NCBI RefSeq assembly: GCF_040719265.1
Contig: NZ_JBFDAH010000010.1
Span: 62,001-126,000 of the forward strand
Length of the DNA stretch: 64,000 nucleotides
Reading direction: 5' to 3'
DNA from: Aliikangiella maris
GTDB taxonomy: Bacteria > Pseudomonadota > Gammaproteobacteria > Enterobacterales > Kangiellaceae
Shown here: in pieces, positions 46,905 through 55,122 of the stretch
How the letters are laid out: each line of letters opens with the position of its first letter
Position numbering within the stretch: position 1 is the stretch's first letter
Translations under genes and position numbers: made by a program
The notes under the pieces: generated by a model
Told to the model about the DNA's origin: nothing
What the model saw: the letters and a program-made list of their open reading frames with translations, nothing else
Databases searched by the model: none

Positions 46905-47438
46905 ATGGGCATGTTAAAAGCACAATTTCAGCAGCTCGATAATAATGCATTTTTATGGGTGCAACAGAAAGTTTGCCACAGTCAACATTTGCCACTCTCC
47001 AAATTTATTTCATTCACTGGCGATGGCTGGTTTTATTTGATGATTGCTGCGGGTGCATTGCTCCATGACGCAGAAAATAATCAGGATTTTATCTATTCCT
47101 CAATCGTCGCTTATGCAATCGAATTACAACTGTATTTTTTATTAAAACATAAATTTAAAAGAAATCGCCCACAAGCATTTTTTAGTACTTTTAAGGCGAG
47201 AATTAAGCCTTCTGATCAGTTTAGTTTTCCATCAGGTCATACGGCAGCCGCTTTTGTTATGGCAACCCAGTTAATTATTTATTTTCCGGTGTTTGGTATC
47301 TTGGCAATTTGTTGGGCGCTGAGTATTGGTTTATCGCGAGTACTGCTAGGAGTACACTTTCCTGGTGATATTTTAGCGGGCATGTCTTTAGGTATTCTAT
47401 CTGCTTTACTGGCAGGCGAAATTTACTATTTGATTTAA
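46905..47438 (+). CDS. PAP2-family membrane phosphatase
   Basis: 177 residues with about five membrane segments and the complete phosphatase signature: KHKFKRNRP (motif C1), PSGHTAA (C2) and SRVLLGVHFPGD (C3) with the catalytic histidines. The family dephosphorylates lipid or polyprenyl phosphates at the inner membrane. It lies 50 bases upstream of an MJ1255-type glycosyltransferase on the same strand, so the two probably form an operon in lipid-linked glycan metabolism; this link is inferred. Confidence 0.9.
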   Translation: MGMLKAQFQQLDNNAFLWVQQKVCHSQHLPLSKFISFTGDGWFYLMIAAGALLHDAENNQDFIYSSIVAYAIELQLYFLLKHKFKRNRPQAFFSTFKARIKPSDQFSFPSGHTAAAFVMATQLIIYFPVFGILAICWALSIGLSRVLLGVHFPGDILAGMSLGILSALLAGEIYYLI

Positions 47439-47488
47439 TAATTTTGTATTTTTAATTGATTAACCAATCTCTCAGTTAAACTTGACCT

Positions 47489-48589
47489 ATGAAAATATTA
47501 TACGGCGTACAGGCAACCGGAAATGGACACACCACTCGAGCCAGAATGATGGCCGAGGCATTTCAGCAATTAAATATTGAAGTGGATTGGGTATTTTCGG
47601 GGCGAGATAAAAAAGACATGTTTGATATGGAAATATTTGAAGACTATCAATTATTTCCAGGATTAACACTAGCGATTGACAATGGAAGCCTTAACTATTT
47701 TAAAACTGCTTTTAAAAATAATATTGCTCAGTTTATTCGCGATGTTTACCATTTTGATACTCATCGCTATGATCTTATTATTAATGACTTCGAACCTATC
47801 ACTGCCTGGTCGGCCAAGCGTCAAGGCCGTAAGGTAATTGGACTGTCTCATCAAAACTCATTTTCTGCCAATATTCCACGAGCAGGTTCTAATCTGTTAG
47901 CAGAAACCATACTAAAATACTTTGCACCAACCACCACAGGGATCGGCTTACACTGGGACCATTTCGATGATAATGTACTACCACCAATAATTGCCCCATA
48001 TACCGAGAAAACACGATTAAGCGAGCATCATATTCAAGTGTATTACCCATTTTGCGCAGCAGAAAAATTAATTGACTGGTTCGCTCCTTTTAAAAATTAT
48101 CAGTTCCATATTTTTCATGGTGAAAATACCGATACCGGATACGAACATATTAAGTTGTATCACTTTTCTCGAAAAAACTTTCAAAAATTACAAACTCAAT
48201 GTGCGGGAGTTATTACCGCCGCAGGCTTTGCACTTTGTAGTGAAGCATTACAAATTGGACAAAAACTGCTATTAATTCCATTAGCTCGACAAATGGAACA
48301 ATTATCAAATGCACTCGCACTAAAGCAAATGCAGCGTGCAACCCTAATTAATCAATTTTCCAATCAGGAATTAGAAAAATGGCTACAGCAACCTATACAT
48401 CAACCTGTGAATTACCCAAACGTCGCCTTAGAAGTGGCGAAATGGTTAGTCAATTCAGAAAAAGAGTCACTAAAAAACTTAAGCAAAAGACTTTGGCAAG
48501 AAACCAAAGCATCTGTCGATAACACCTCAGCAGTGCTTCCATTTACAGCAAATCATGCTTTAAAAATGTCAGGAGAAAATGTAAATTAA
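47489..48589 (+). CDS. MJ1255/VC2487-type glycosyltransferase
   Basis: 366 residues of a GT-B-like family (TIGR00661 type). The beginning YGVQATGNGHTTRARMMAEA is the glycine-rich first loop. LIINDFEPITAWSAKRQGRK and IGLSHQNSF define the family in the first half, and VITAAGFALCSEALQIGQKLLL matches the nucleotide-sugar site in the second half. The enzyme's donor and acceptor are unknown. Follows the PAP2 phosphatase by 50 bases. Confidence 0.85.
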   Translation: MKILYGVQATGNGHTTRARMMAEAFQQLNIEVDWVFSGRDKKDMFDMEIFEDYQLFPGLTLAIDNGSLNYFKTAFKNNIAQFIRDVYHFDTHRYDLIINDFEPITAWSAKRQGRKVIGLSHQNSFSANIPRAGSNLLAETILKYFAPTTTGIGLHWDHFDDNVLPPIIAPYTEKTRLSEHHIQVYYPFCAAEKLIDWFAPFKNYQFHIFHGENTDTGYEHIKLYHFSRKNFQKLQTQCAGVITAAGFALCSEALQIGQKLLLIPLARQMEQLSNALALKQMQRATLINQFSNQELEKWLQQPIHQPVNYPNVALEVAKWLVNSEKESLKNLSKRLWQETKASVDNTSAVLPFTANHALKMSGENVN

Positions 48590-48787
48590 ATCTAATACTC
48601 TTTGTTTATTAACATAAAACAATAATCAACAGTAAATAATAACTAAACTGGCTAACCCTAAAGCTTATCAAATCAAGTTGTTATTTAAACCCTTTAAATA
48701 GCAACTTAGCGAGAATTCTCACTTATTTTCCAGTATGCTCAATAGACTGTGCGCTAAAAATTGACCTCAATCATCAAGGGGAAAGCC

Positions 48788-49306
48788 ATGCAATCAATAT
48801 CACCACTGGAGTATTTAGATTCATTACTGGTTGACTATTCAATCATTCCACACTCTACCACTTTTACCTCTCAAGAAACGGCTAAGTCGGTACATATTAA
48901 AGGCAGCAATCTGGGTAAAGTGACCGTACTTGGCAATGACTTTTCACTATTTATGGTTGTTATTCCAGCTAATCATCGACTAATGCTCAATCGCCTTGCC
49001 AGAATGTTAAACCGCACGAACCTTGCCATTATTCCCGAAGCTGAATTTGCTGGGAAGTTTCCAGAATGTGAACCGGGAGCGATGCCTCCTTTTGGTCGTT
49101 TATATGGTATGGATGTTTACGTTGCTAAAGAGCTGGTGCAGCTAAACACCATTGTATTTAATGGTGGCACACATAATTTACTGATAAAAATAAACACCTT
49201 TGATTTTATAGATCTTTCTAATGCGAGTATTATTTCAGATGGCTATATCAATATAGAAAGTTTTGCTCATGACACCAAACGAGTTTATCAAGCACCCTGG
49301 GTTTGA
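48788..49306 (+). CDS. YbaK/ProX-type aminoacyl-tRNA deacylase-like protein
   Basis: 172 residues. CEPGAMPPFGRLYGMDVYV, with a Gly-Ala-x-Pro-Pro-Phe-Gly loop, is the YbaK/ProRS editing-domain signature; FNGGTHNLLIKI is also typical. Relatives hydrolyse mischarged tRNA (Cys-tRNA-Pro or Ala-tRNA-Pro). The frame is open from 48761, but AAGGGGA at 48777-48783 is well placed for ATG 48788 and the upstream nine codons lack a ribosome site. Substrate tRNA not assignable. Confidence 0.85.
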   Translation: MQSISPLEYLDSLLVDYSIIPHSTTFTSQETAKSVHIKGSNLGKVTVLGNDFSLFMVVIPANHRLMLNRLARMLNRTNLAIIPEAEFAGKFPECEPGAMPPFGRLYGMDVYVAKELVQLNTIVFNGGTHNLLIKINTFDFIDLSNASIISDGYINIESFAHDTKRVYQAPWV

Positions 49307-49402
49307 CGACGAAAATAAATAATAACGACCTTGTTAAGCACCTTGCCGTTTAACCAAAAGCATTTTAAAGGCACAACGATAAGTGAATGACACTTCATCA
49401 AA

Positions 49403-50308
49403 TTAAAATAGCGCCTTACCTCGCTCCAGCAAATGCTGAACCGCAGGATGTTTGACTTTTCGTTCGGGCGAAATCAAATAAAAACTTTCGGTAATTTCTC
49501 GAGTCTCTCCAATAACGGCCACATTATATTGTTTAAGTAAGTGAGCAGTAATAATCGATGGCGCACAAAACACGCCATAGCCCGCTTGGGCAAAGTATTT
49601 GGCCAACGCAGAATCATCAAACTCACCAATAATAACCGGGTTAATATTCATTTCTTTAAACCATGAAAGCAAACTCATTTTTTGATTGGTTCCTTCTCCA
49701 GCAATAAAAAAGGCCTGACCATTTAGCGATTCAGGAAAAGAAGTTTTTAATTTTCGAGCCAGCTTTTTATCTGCAAAAAAGGTAACACCACAACGCCCCA
49801 GCAGGTGGTTATAAGCTTTTAATGGTGCTCCCGCAGGCAGCGGGGTATCGCTAAAAATGGCATCCAATTTATTTGTCGCCAAATCTGCTAATAAAATTTC
49901 CAACCGGGTTTCTTTACAGATTAACTTGATAGTTTGTTCCATCGTATAAATTTCTTTCAAAAAATTAAACGAAAGCACTTTTGCCACAACATCAGTGACG
50001 CCAATAGAGAATCGATAAGTAAAGTCCAGCGAATGGTTATTTAACGTATTCACCAGCTCATCACCTAGGTTAAAGATTTCATCAGCATAACTGTAAGTGA
50101 CATGACCAATATCATTTAAAACTAACCGTTTACCTTTTCTCTCAAACAGCAAAGTGCCAAGTCGCTCTTCCAAACGGGTCAGTTGCGCACTTAGCGTTTG
50201 CGGCGTGATATGTAAAATATCTGAAGCACGGGCAATACTGCCTGTTTTGGCGATAGTATAAAAATACAATAAATGGTGATAATTAAGCTTTGACATTGAT
50301 TTATCCAT
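49403..50308 (-). CDS. nhaR: LysR-family activator NhaR
   Basis: About 302 residues, LysR-type. The N-terminal helix-turn-helix is NYHHLLYFYTIAKTGSIARA followed by LHITPQTLSAQLTRLEERLG. The region LNDIGHVTYSYADEIFNLGD and the later GEFDDSALAKYFAQAGYGVF match NhaR, the Na-responsive activator of nhaA. It is divergent from nhaA with 365 to 390 bases between. Starts at ATG 50308 or 50296 are both reasonable (MDKSMSKLN); the open frame to 50335 adds residues not seen in NhaR. Confidence 0.9.
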   Translation of the reverse strand: MDKSMSKLNYHHLLYFYTIAKTGSIARASDILHITPQTLSAQLTRLEERLGTLLFERKGKRLVLNDIGHVTYSYADEIFNLGDELVNTLNNHSLDFTYRFSIGVTDVVAKVLSFNFLKEIYTMEQTIKLICKETRLEILLADLATNKLDAIFSDTPLPAGAPLKAYNHLLGRCGVTFFADKKLARKLKTSFPESLNGQAFFIAGEGTNQKMSLLSWFKEMNINPVIIGEFDDSALAKYFAQAGYGVFCAPSIITAHLLKQYNVAVIGETREITESFYLISPERKVKHPAVQHLLERGKALF

Positions 50309-50335
50309 TTTTGTTAAGTTGATAAGCCAATACAT

Positions 50336-50700
50336 TGGTTTATGTACCGTTTTTTCTCAATGCTTTTATTCAATCATTAATAAACAAAAACATTGGCTGT
50401 ATACAGCCTAGGCAACAAGTTATTACACTATTCAATTATAAGCATTGAAAAAAACAATACGCTTTCAAAAAAACCATAGACTTTGACAAAAGGAACTCGC
50501 TACTCACGCAAGATATGTATTTTGTAACGAAAGAGTAATCAAAGCACTTGGTAAAAGCCTTTGCCAGCACTCATCTTATAGTCAGAAAATCCTCTTATCA
50601 ACTTTTTTCGAATATAATCTAAGATTAATACGACTTTATCAGATTAAAGATTTCGCGTATAAATAACTTCACCATTAATAACAGGACCTAATATTCCTAT
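50336..50700. promoter_or_regulatory. nhaR-nhaA divergent regulatory region
   Basis: A perfect 14-base palindrome GGCTGTATACAGCC lies at 50395-50408, overlapping a second palindrome GCCTAGGC at 50406-50413. A perfect TATAAT sits at 50613-50618, with no recognisable -35 before it, as expected if nhaA needs an activator. The palindrome is a candidate site for NhaR or another regulator. Confidence 0.5.
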
Positions 50701-51939
50701 ATGAGTTTAACGCTTCGTTGGAAACAATTTATTAATAATGATGCAAGTTCCGGAATCATTCTGGTGTTGTCTGCTTTATTGGCACTAGTGTTAGCCAACA
50801 CGTCGATGATTTCGGCTTATTACTATTTTTTAGAAATTCCCGTCGCCATTAAAATTGGTAATTTTGAAATCGCCAAACCTTTAGTATTATGGATTAACGA
50901 TGGTTTAATGGCGTTGTTCTTTTTTGTAGTCGGGTTAGAAATCAAGCGGGAAATTTTTTATGGTCAACTGTCAGATAAAGAGCAAATTGTCCTTCCTTTT
51001 GTTGCGGCCATTGCAGGTATTGTATTTCCCGCACTAATTTACACCGCGCTCAACTACGATGACCCAATCGCAATTAATGGCTGGGCAATTCCGTCAGCAA
51101 CTGATATTGCTTTTGCACTAGGCATATTTATTTTATTCGGAAAACACTTACCTGCCAGTCTCAAACTCTTCTTACTGTCAGTTGCAATCATTGATGATAT
51201 TGGCGCAGTGATTATTATCGCGTTGTTTTACTCTCAAGATTTGTCAACCTTATCATTGATAGTTGCTGCTGTGGGTTTAGTGGTCATGTTTATTCTTAAT
51301 CGCAGCAAAGTCACCAGTCAGATACCATATATTATAGTCGCCTTTATCGTTTGGGCTGCAGTATTAAAGTCAGGTGTACATGCAACATTAGCCGGTTTTG
51401 CGGTTGCCTGGTTTATTCCCATGCGCAAAGATGAATCACAATCCATGTCGCATCACATGGAACATAAACTCCACCCCTGGATTGGCTTTTTTGTTCTTCC
51501 ATTATTTGCCTTTGCCAACGCAGGTGTCACACTGGTTAGTACTGGCGACACAAAACTAATTACTCCAATATCACTGGGCATTATTGGTGGCTTATTTATT
51601 GGTAAGCAAATTGGTATATTTTCAGCCTGCTGGCTGGCGGTAAAACTCAAACTTTGTCAGCTGCCGCAATCCGTTACTTGGACGCAGCTTTACGGTGTCA
51701 GTTTACTATGTGGTATTGGTTTCACCATGAGTTTATTTATTGGCTCATTAGCCTTTGAAGATCAGGGATTAGCCTATCAGACACAGGTAAAAATCGGCGT
51801 ACTCATTGGATCATTACTCTCGGCTGTAGTCGGAACTTTACTGATACGGCAAACTGGCAAAAAATCAGTGACATCAAATAGTAATGGGCAATCAAATAAT
51901 CATGCAAGTAAAACTCAGACATTACAAAATCAGAATTAA
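50701..51939 (+). CDS. nhaA: Na+/H+ antiporter NhaA
   Basis: 412 residues, 12 membrane helices. The key paired aspartates occur in AIIDDIGAVIIIALFYS, and the earlier IPSATDIAFALG and WINDGLMALFFFVVGLEIKR are NhaA signatures; IGFTMSLFIGSLAF marks the later helices. Exchanges two H+ for one Na+ across the inner membrane, giving salt and alkaline tolerance. The Asn/Ser-rich C-terminal tail (about 390-412) is poorly conserved. Regulated, by inference, by adjacent nhaR. Confidence 0.96.
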   Translation: MSLTLRWKQFINNDASSGIILVLSALLALVLANTSMISAYYYFLEIPVAIKIGNFEIAKPLVLWINDGLMALFFFVVGLEIKREIFYGQLSDKEQIVLPFVAAIAGIVFPALIYTALNYDDPIAINGWAIPSATDIAFALGIFILFGKHLPASLKLFLLSVAIIDDIGAVIIIALFYSQDLSTLSLIVAAVGLVVMFILNRSKVTSQIPYIIVAFIVWAAVLKSGVHATLAGFAVAWFIPMRKDESQSMSHHMEHKLHPWIGFFVLPLFAFANAGVTLVSTGDTKLITPISLGIIGGLFIGKQIGIFSACWLAVKLKLCQLPQSVTWTQLYGVSLLCGIGFTMSLFIGSLAFEDQGLAYQTQVKIGVLIGSLLSAVVGTLLIRQTGKKSVTSNSNGQSNNHASKTQTLQNQN

Positions 51940-52359
51940 ATTAAGGCATGAATCTCGATTGAATTTGATTTTAACTCAGAACTATCGATTAGAATCGATT
52001 AGAAATGATGAGCGTCGACAGTAAAGCACTTATTTGACTGTAATGATAGGTGTCACTAGTGAATATTAAATGAATAACGTTAAGTAATCAGCTTGTGGCA
52101 GAAATATTGATTAAATAAACATATCGACCATTTAAACCTATTGATTGCATAAAATTTGTACTTAAGTAATAGAATAATTTTTAATCTTCACAAAAAAAGA
52201 CTATGTTTAAATTAGAAGGGTTTCCAGTCCTGATAATTGATGAGTTGGGCAACACAGGAAGTCGCTCAACTCATTTTTTTGTGTACCTTTATTACGCCAC
52301 CTAACTAACTCGTTTTGTCAACCAACGCCATTTTTAAGTTAATCACATTTTAAAAAAAA
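51940..52359. other. Intergenic region with a distant terminator
   Basis: 420 bases. A direct repeat of CGATTAGAA lies near 51985. Apart from the terminator at 52240-52281 there is no gene or clear promoter. Confidence 0.45.
52240..52281 (+). terminator. Rho-independent terminator far downstream of nhaA
   Basis: ATGAGTTGGGC at 52240-52250 pairs with 52264-52274 (one G-T wobble), followed by a run of T. It is 300 bases after nhaA, so it ends either a long 3' tail or an unannotated small RNA. Confidence 0.82.
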
Positions 52360-52830
52360 TTATTTAACTGATGATTGGTTATAAACCAGCAACTTAACCG
52401 GTTGATCTTGAGTAATCCACAAAAATGCATTTTGTTTAAAACTATAAGCCAGTTGATATGCCTGTTGTCTTTCGACACCAAAAACCAACCAACTCAGTTC
52501 TTTTGGCCATAAATTATTTTCACACCCGCCATATCCAGGCAAAAATGACCACAACTGTTGCTGTAGTTTCGCTTTTAAAAGCTGGTGTTGCTGTAAATTA
52601 ATATCCAGCGGCAGTTGCTGACTTGCCGGATTAAAAGCCGTAATAAAAATAGCGTGTTGGGTTTGGTAAAGCTTGAGTAACTTTGCTAAAACTTCACTAT
52701 TTTGATTAACCTTAAAGTGATAGGCTATATGTCCAATTCGCACAACATATTGCGCTAATTGGTATGCTTGAATCAGTTGCTGTTCCATTCCATAACTATA
52801 AACGTTACTATCCAAAAACTGATCGGGCAC
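52360..52830 (-). CDS. DUF3293-family protein
   Basis: 156 residues. AIFITAFNPASQQLPLDIN and GYGGCENNLWPKELSWLVFG match DUF3293, a small cytoplasmic family of unknown function. The gene starts with ATG 52830 (MPDQFLDSNVYSYG); a later ATG at residue 15 is possible and begins closer to the conserved part. No operon partner. Confidence 0.78.
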   Translation of the reverse strand: MPDQFLDSNVYSYGMEQQLIQAYQLAQYVVRIGHIAYHFKVNQNSEVLAKLLKLYQTQHAIFITAFNPASQQLPLDINLQQHQLLKAKLQQQLWSFLPGYGGCENNLWPKELSWLVFGVERQQAYQLAYSFKQNAFLWITQDQPVKLLVYNQSSVK

Positions 52831-53101
52831 TTGTTCGCATTTTGCAATTGAGCGTGAATGCTAATCCGCTGAATTTTGGATATCGCCAAATCTGAAGTCA
52901 GACCTTGCTTGTTTTGAAATTGCTTGTTTAGATTTTGCTTAAATTGAACTTGCTTATATTAAATCGGCTTAAATAGCATTTTATCAGGCAGTATAGCAGC
53001 CTGTCAGATAATATTTAGCCTTAACCAAAATATCTCAATTAATCAGCAATATAAAGTGGCTTGAGCTATCATTATAAAAAGAAAATCAGGAGAAAAATAG
53101 T

Positions 53102-54706
53102 ATGAACCAAACGGTCACCGCACCAAATCGACCGGATAACACGCTCTCTTCATCCGATGAGTTCATGGGTCATCCAAAGGGCCTATTTGTTTGCTTTTTC
53201 ACCGAAATGTGGGAAAGATTTTCCTTCTACGGGATGAAAGCACTGCTACTCCTGTATCTTATCAAATATCACTTATTTACTGATGAACACGGCTACAACC
53301 TGCTCGGCGCATACGGTGCGCTAGTCTATGCCATTCCGGTTATTGGTGGATTACTCGCGGATCGTTATCTTGGCATGCGTAAGGCTGTAATATTTGGTGC
53401 AGTTTTACTGGTTCTAGGTCATATAGGTATGGCATTTGAAGGCCATCAAGCGACTATGGTTAACGGTGTGGCCGAACGTGACGAATTTGCATTGCAAATT
53501 TTCTATTTTTCACTGGCACTAATCATTATGGGGGTCGGCTTTTTAAAGCCAAGTATTTCTACCATTGTTGGCAAACTTTATCCCGATAATGATCCACGCA
53601 GAGATTCTGGATTTACCATTTTTTATGCCGGTATCAATCTAGGTGCGACATTAGCGCCACTGATATGTGCCTATCTTGGTGAAACTTATGGTTGGGGCTG
53701 GGGGTTTGGTCTGGCAGGAGTTGGTATGGTCGGCGGATTGCTGGTATTCATATTTGGACAAAAACACCTGCAAGGTCATGGCGAGCCACCTTGTGAAAAG
53801 AAATTACGTGCGAAAAAAGCAGGGCTCTCTATCGAACACTGGATATATCTGGGTGCCTGCGGAGGATTATTCATTATTTGGGGACTCGTGCAAACACACT
53901 CAGTTGTTGTTTCACTCATCAGTCTACTCCCGTCCGTCAGTCCGGTAATCTGGGTGCTACATTCCATTGCGCTTGTTTTATTTGGCGGTATTTTCTGGTT
54001 TTTATTTACCCAGTGTGATCGTATCGAACGCCAGCAAATGACTGTCTTACTACTGTTTATTCTTGCAGGATTGTTATTTTTTGGCTTGTATGAACAAACC
54101 TATAGTAGCTGGGTTGCATTTTCTGATCGAGTTATGGACCGCCATATGTTTGGCTTTGAATGGGGCGCAGGTCAGTTAACCTTTATGGGTGCATTTTTCA
54201 TTCTGGTACTGACACCTTTTTATGCCTGGCTTTGGCCGACTTTATCTCGCATTAATATGAATCCAAGTAAACCTTTAAAAATGGTTTTTGGCTTATGTTT
54301 TGCTGGCCTGTCATTTTTAGTTCTTGTGTGGGCAACACAAAATCCGAATGAACAAGGATTAGTCAGTATCTGGTATTTAGTACTCGCCTATTTCGTTCTC
54401 GAACTGGGTGAACTCTGCCTGTCACCCATATGTTTATCAGCAGTGACTCAATTATCGGTTAAACGAGTAATGGGCGTCATGATGGGCGCCTGGTTTTTAG
54501 GAACTTCCTATGCTGAAATTCTCGCAGCAGAACTGAGTAAATTATCGGCCATAAACACTCATGGTGGAACGGTAAGTAATGTTGCTGAAGCATTAAGCAA
54601 ATACCAAGACTTGTTCATCCTCTCTGCTGAACTGGGTTTTGGGGCAGCAATTGTTTACTTTTTCTTAAGTCCATTCTTAAAACGAATGATGCACGGCGTT
54701 AATTAG
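53102..54706 (+). CDS. POT-family proton-dependent oligopeptide transporter
   Basis: 534 residues with about 14 membrane segments. The PTR2 signature FTEMWERFSFYGMKALLLLY (ExxER motif, needed for proton coupling) lies near 39-58, and FTIFYAGINLGATLAPLI matches the second family block. Imports di- and tripeptides driven by protons. AGGAGA precedes the ATG at proper distance. Ends in a strong hairpin terminator. Substrate range cannot be read off. Confidence 0.92.
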   Translation: MNQTVTAPNRPDNTLSSSDEFMGHPKGLFVCFFTEMWERFSFYGMKALLLLYLIKYHLFTDEHGYNLLGAYGALVYAIPVIGGLLADRYLGMRKAVIFGAVLLVLGHIGMAFEGHQATMVNGVAERDEFALQIFYFSLALIIMGVGFLKPSISTIVGKLYPDNDPRRDSGFTIFYAGINLGATLAPLICAYLGETYGWGWGFGLAGVGMVGGLLVFIFGQKHLQGHGEPPCEKKLRAKKAGLSIEHWIYLGACGGLFIIWGLVQTHSVVVSLISLLPSVSPVIWVLHSIALVLFGGIFWFLFTQCDRIERQQMTVLLLFILAGLLFFGLYEQTYSSWVAFSDRVMDRHMFGFEWGAGQLTFMGAFFILVLTPFYAWLWPTLSRINMNPSKPLKMVFGLCFAGLSFLVLVWATQNPNEQGLVSIWYLVLAYFVLELGELCLSPICLSAVTQLSVKRVMGVMMGAWFLGTSYAEILAAELSKLSAINTHGGTVSNVAEALSKYQDLFILSAELGFGAAIVYFFLSPFLKRMMHGVN

Positions 54707-55122
54707 TTACAAAGCTGATAATTCCAACCGGCGTATGTCAGTCAATCACTATTGAGTGACATACGCAATATTCATTTTGTTAATTCTTACGAATTAAACC
54801 ATTTATCTTCATTTCAACTCACTTATCAACACTTATCACCTTTGCTACTTTTACAGAGAGTACTTCATAACCAATCAATCGATATCACGAAAATCTAATT
54901 TTGAAAATAGTAACCAGTCGCCACTTTCTTTAACCAAGTCTGATTTTCTCAATTTACTTTTCAGGGTGAATTTGCCATGCTTTGCAAAATGAAAGTCTAT
55001 TCTCAATATTAATTTATCTCTCAGTGAGTTAAAAATAGGCTATGATTAAGCTAGGATTATAGGGAATTGAAAATTCCTTAACCTAAAAATATTTTAACCT
55101 TTAACTCAATCCTAAATATTTC
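54707..55122. other. Intergenic region before the diguanylate cyclase
   Basis: 416 bases: contains the POT terminator at its start. TTAAAA followed after 17 bases by TAGGAT near 55030-55058 is a weak promoter candidate for the cyclase. Nothing else recognised. Confidence 0.4.
54731..54766. terminator. Hairpin terminator after the POT transporter
   Basis: GCGTATGTCA pairs with TGACATACGC, extended past one mismatch by TCAAT/ATTGA to a four-base loop. A moderate T-rich tract follows. Confidence 0.75.
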
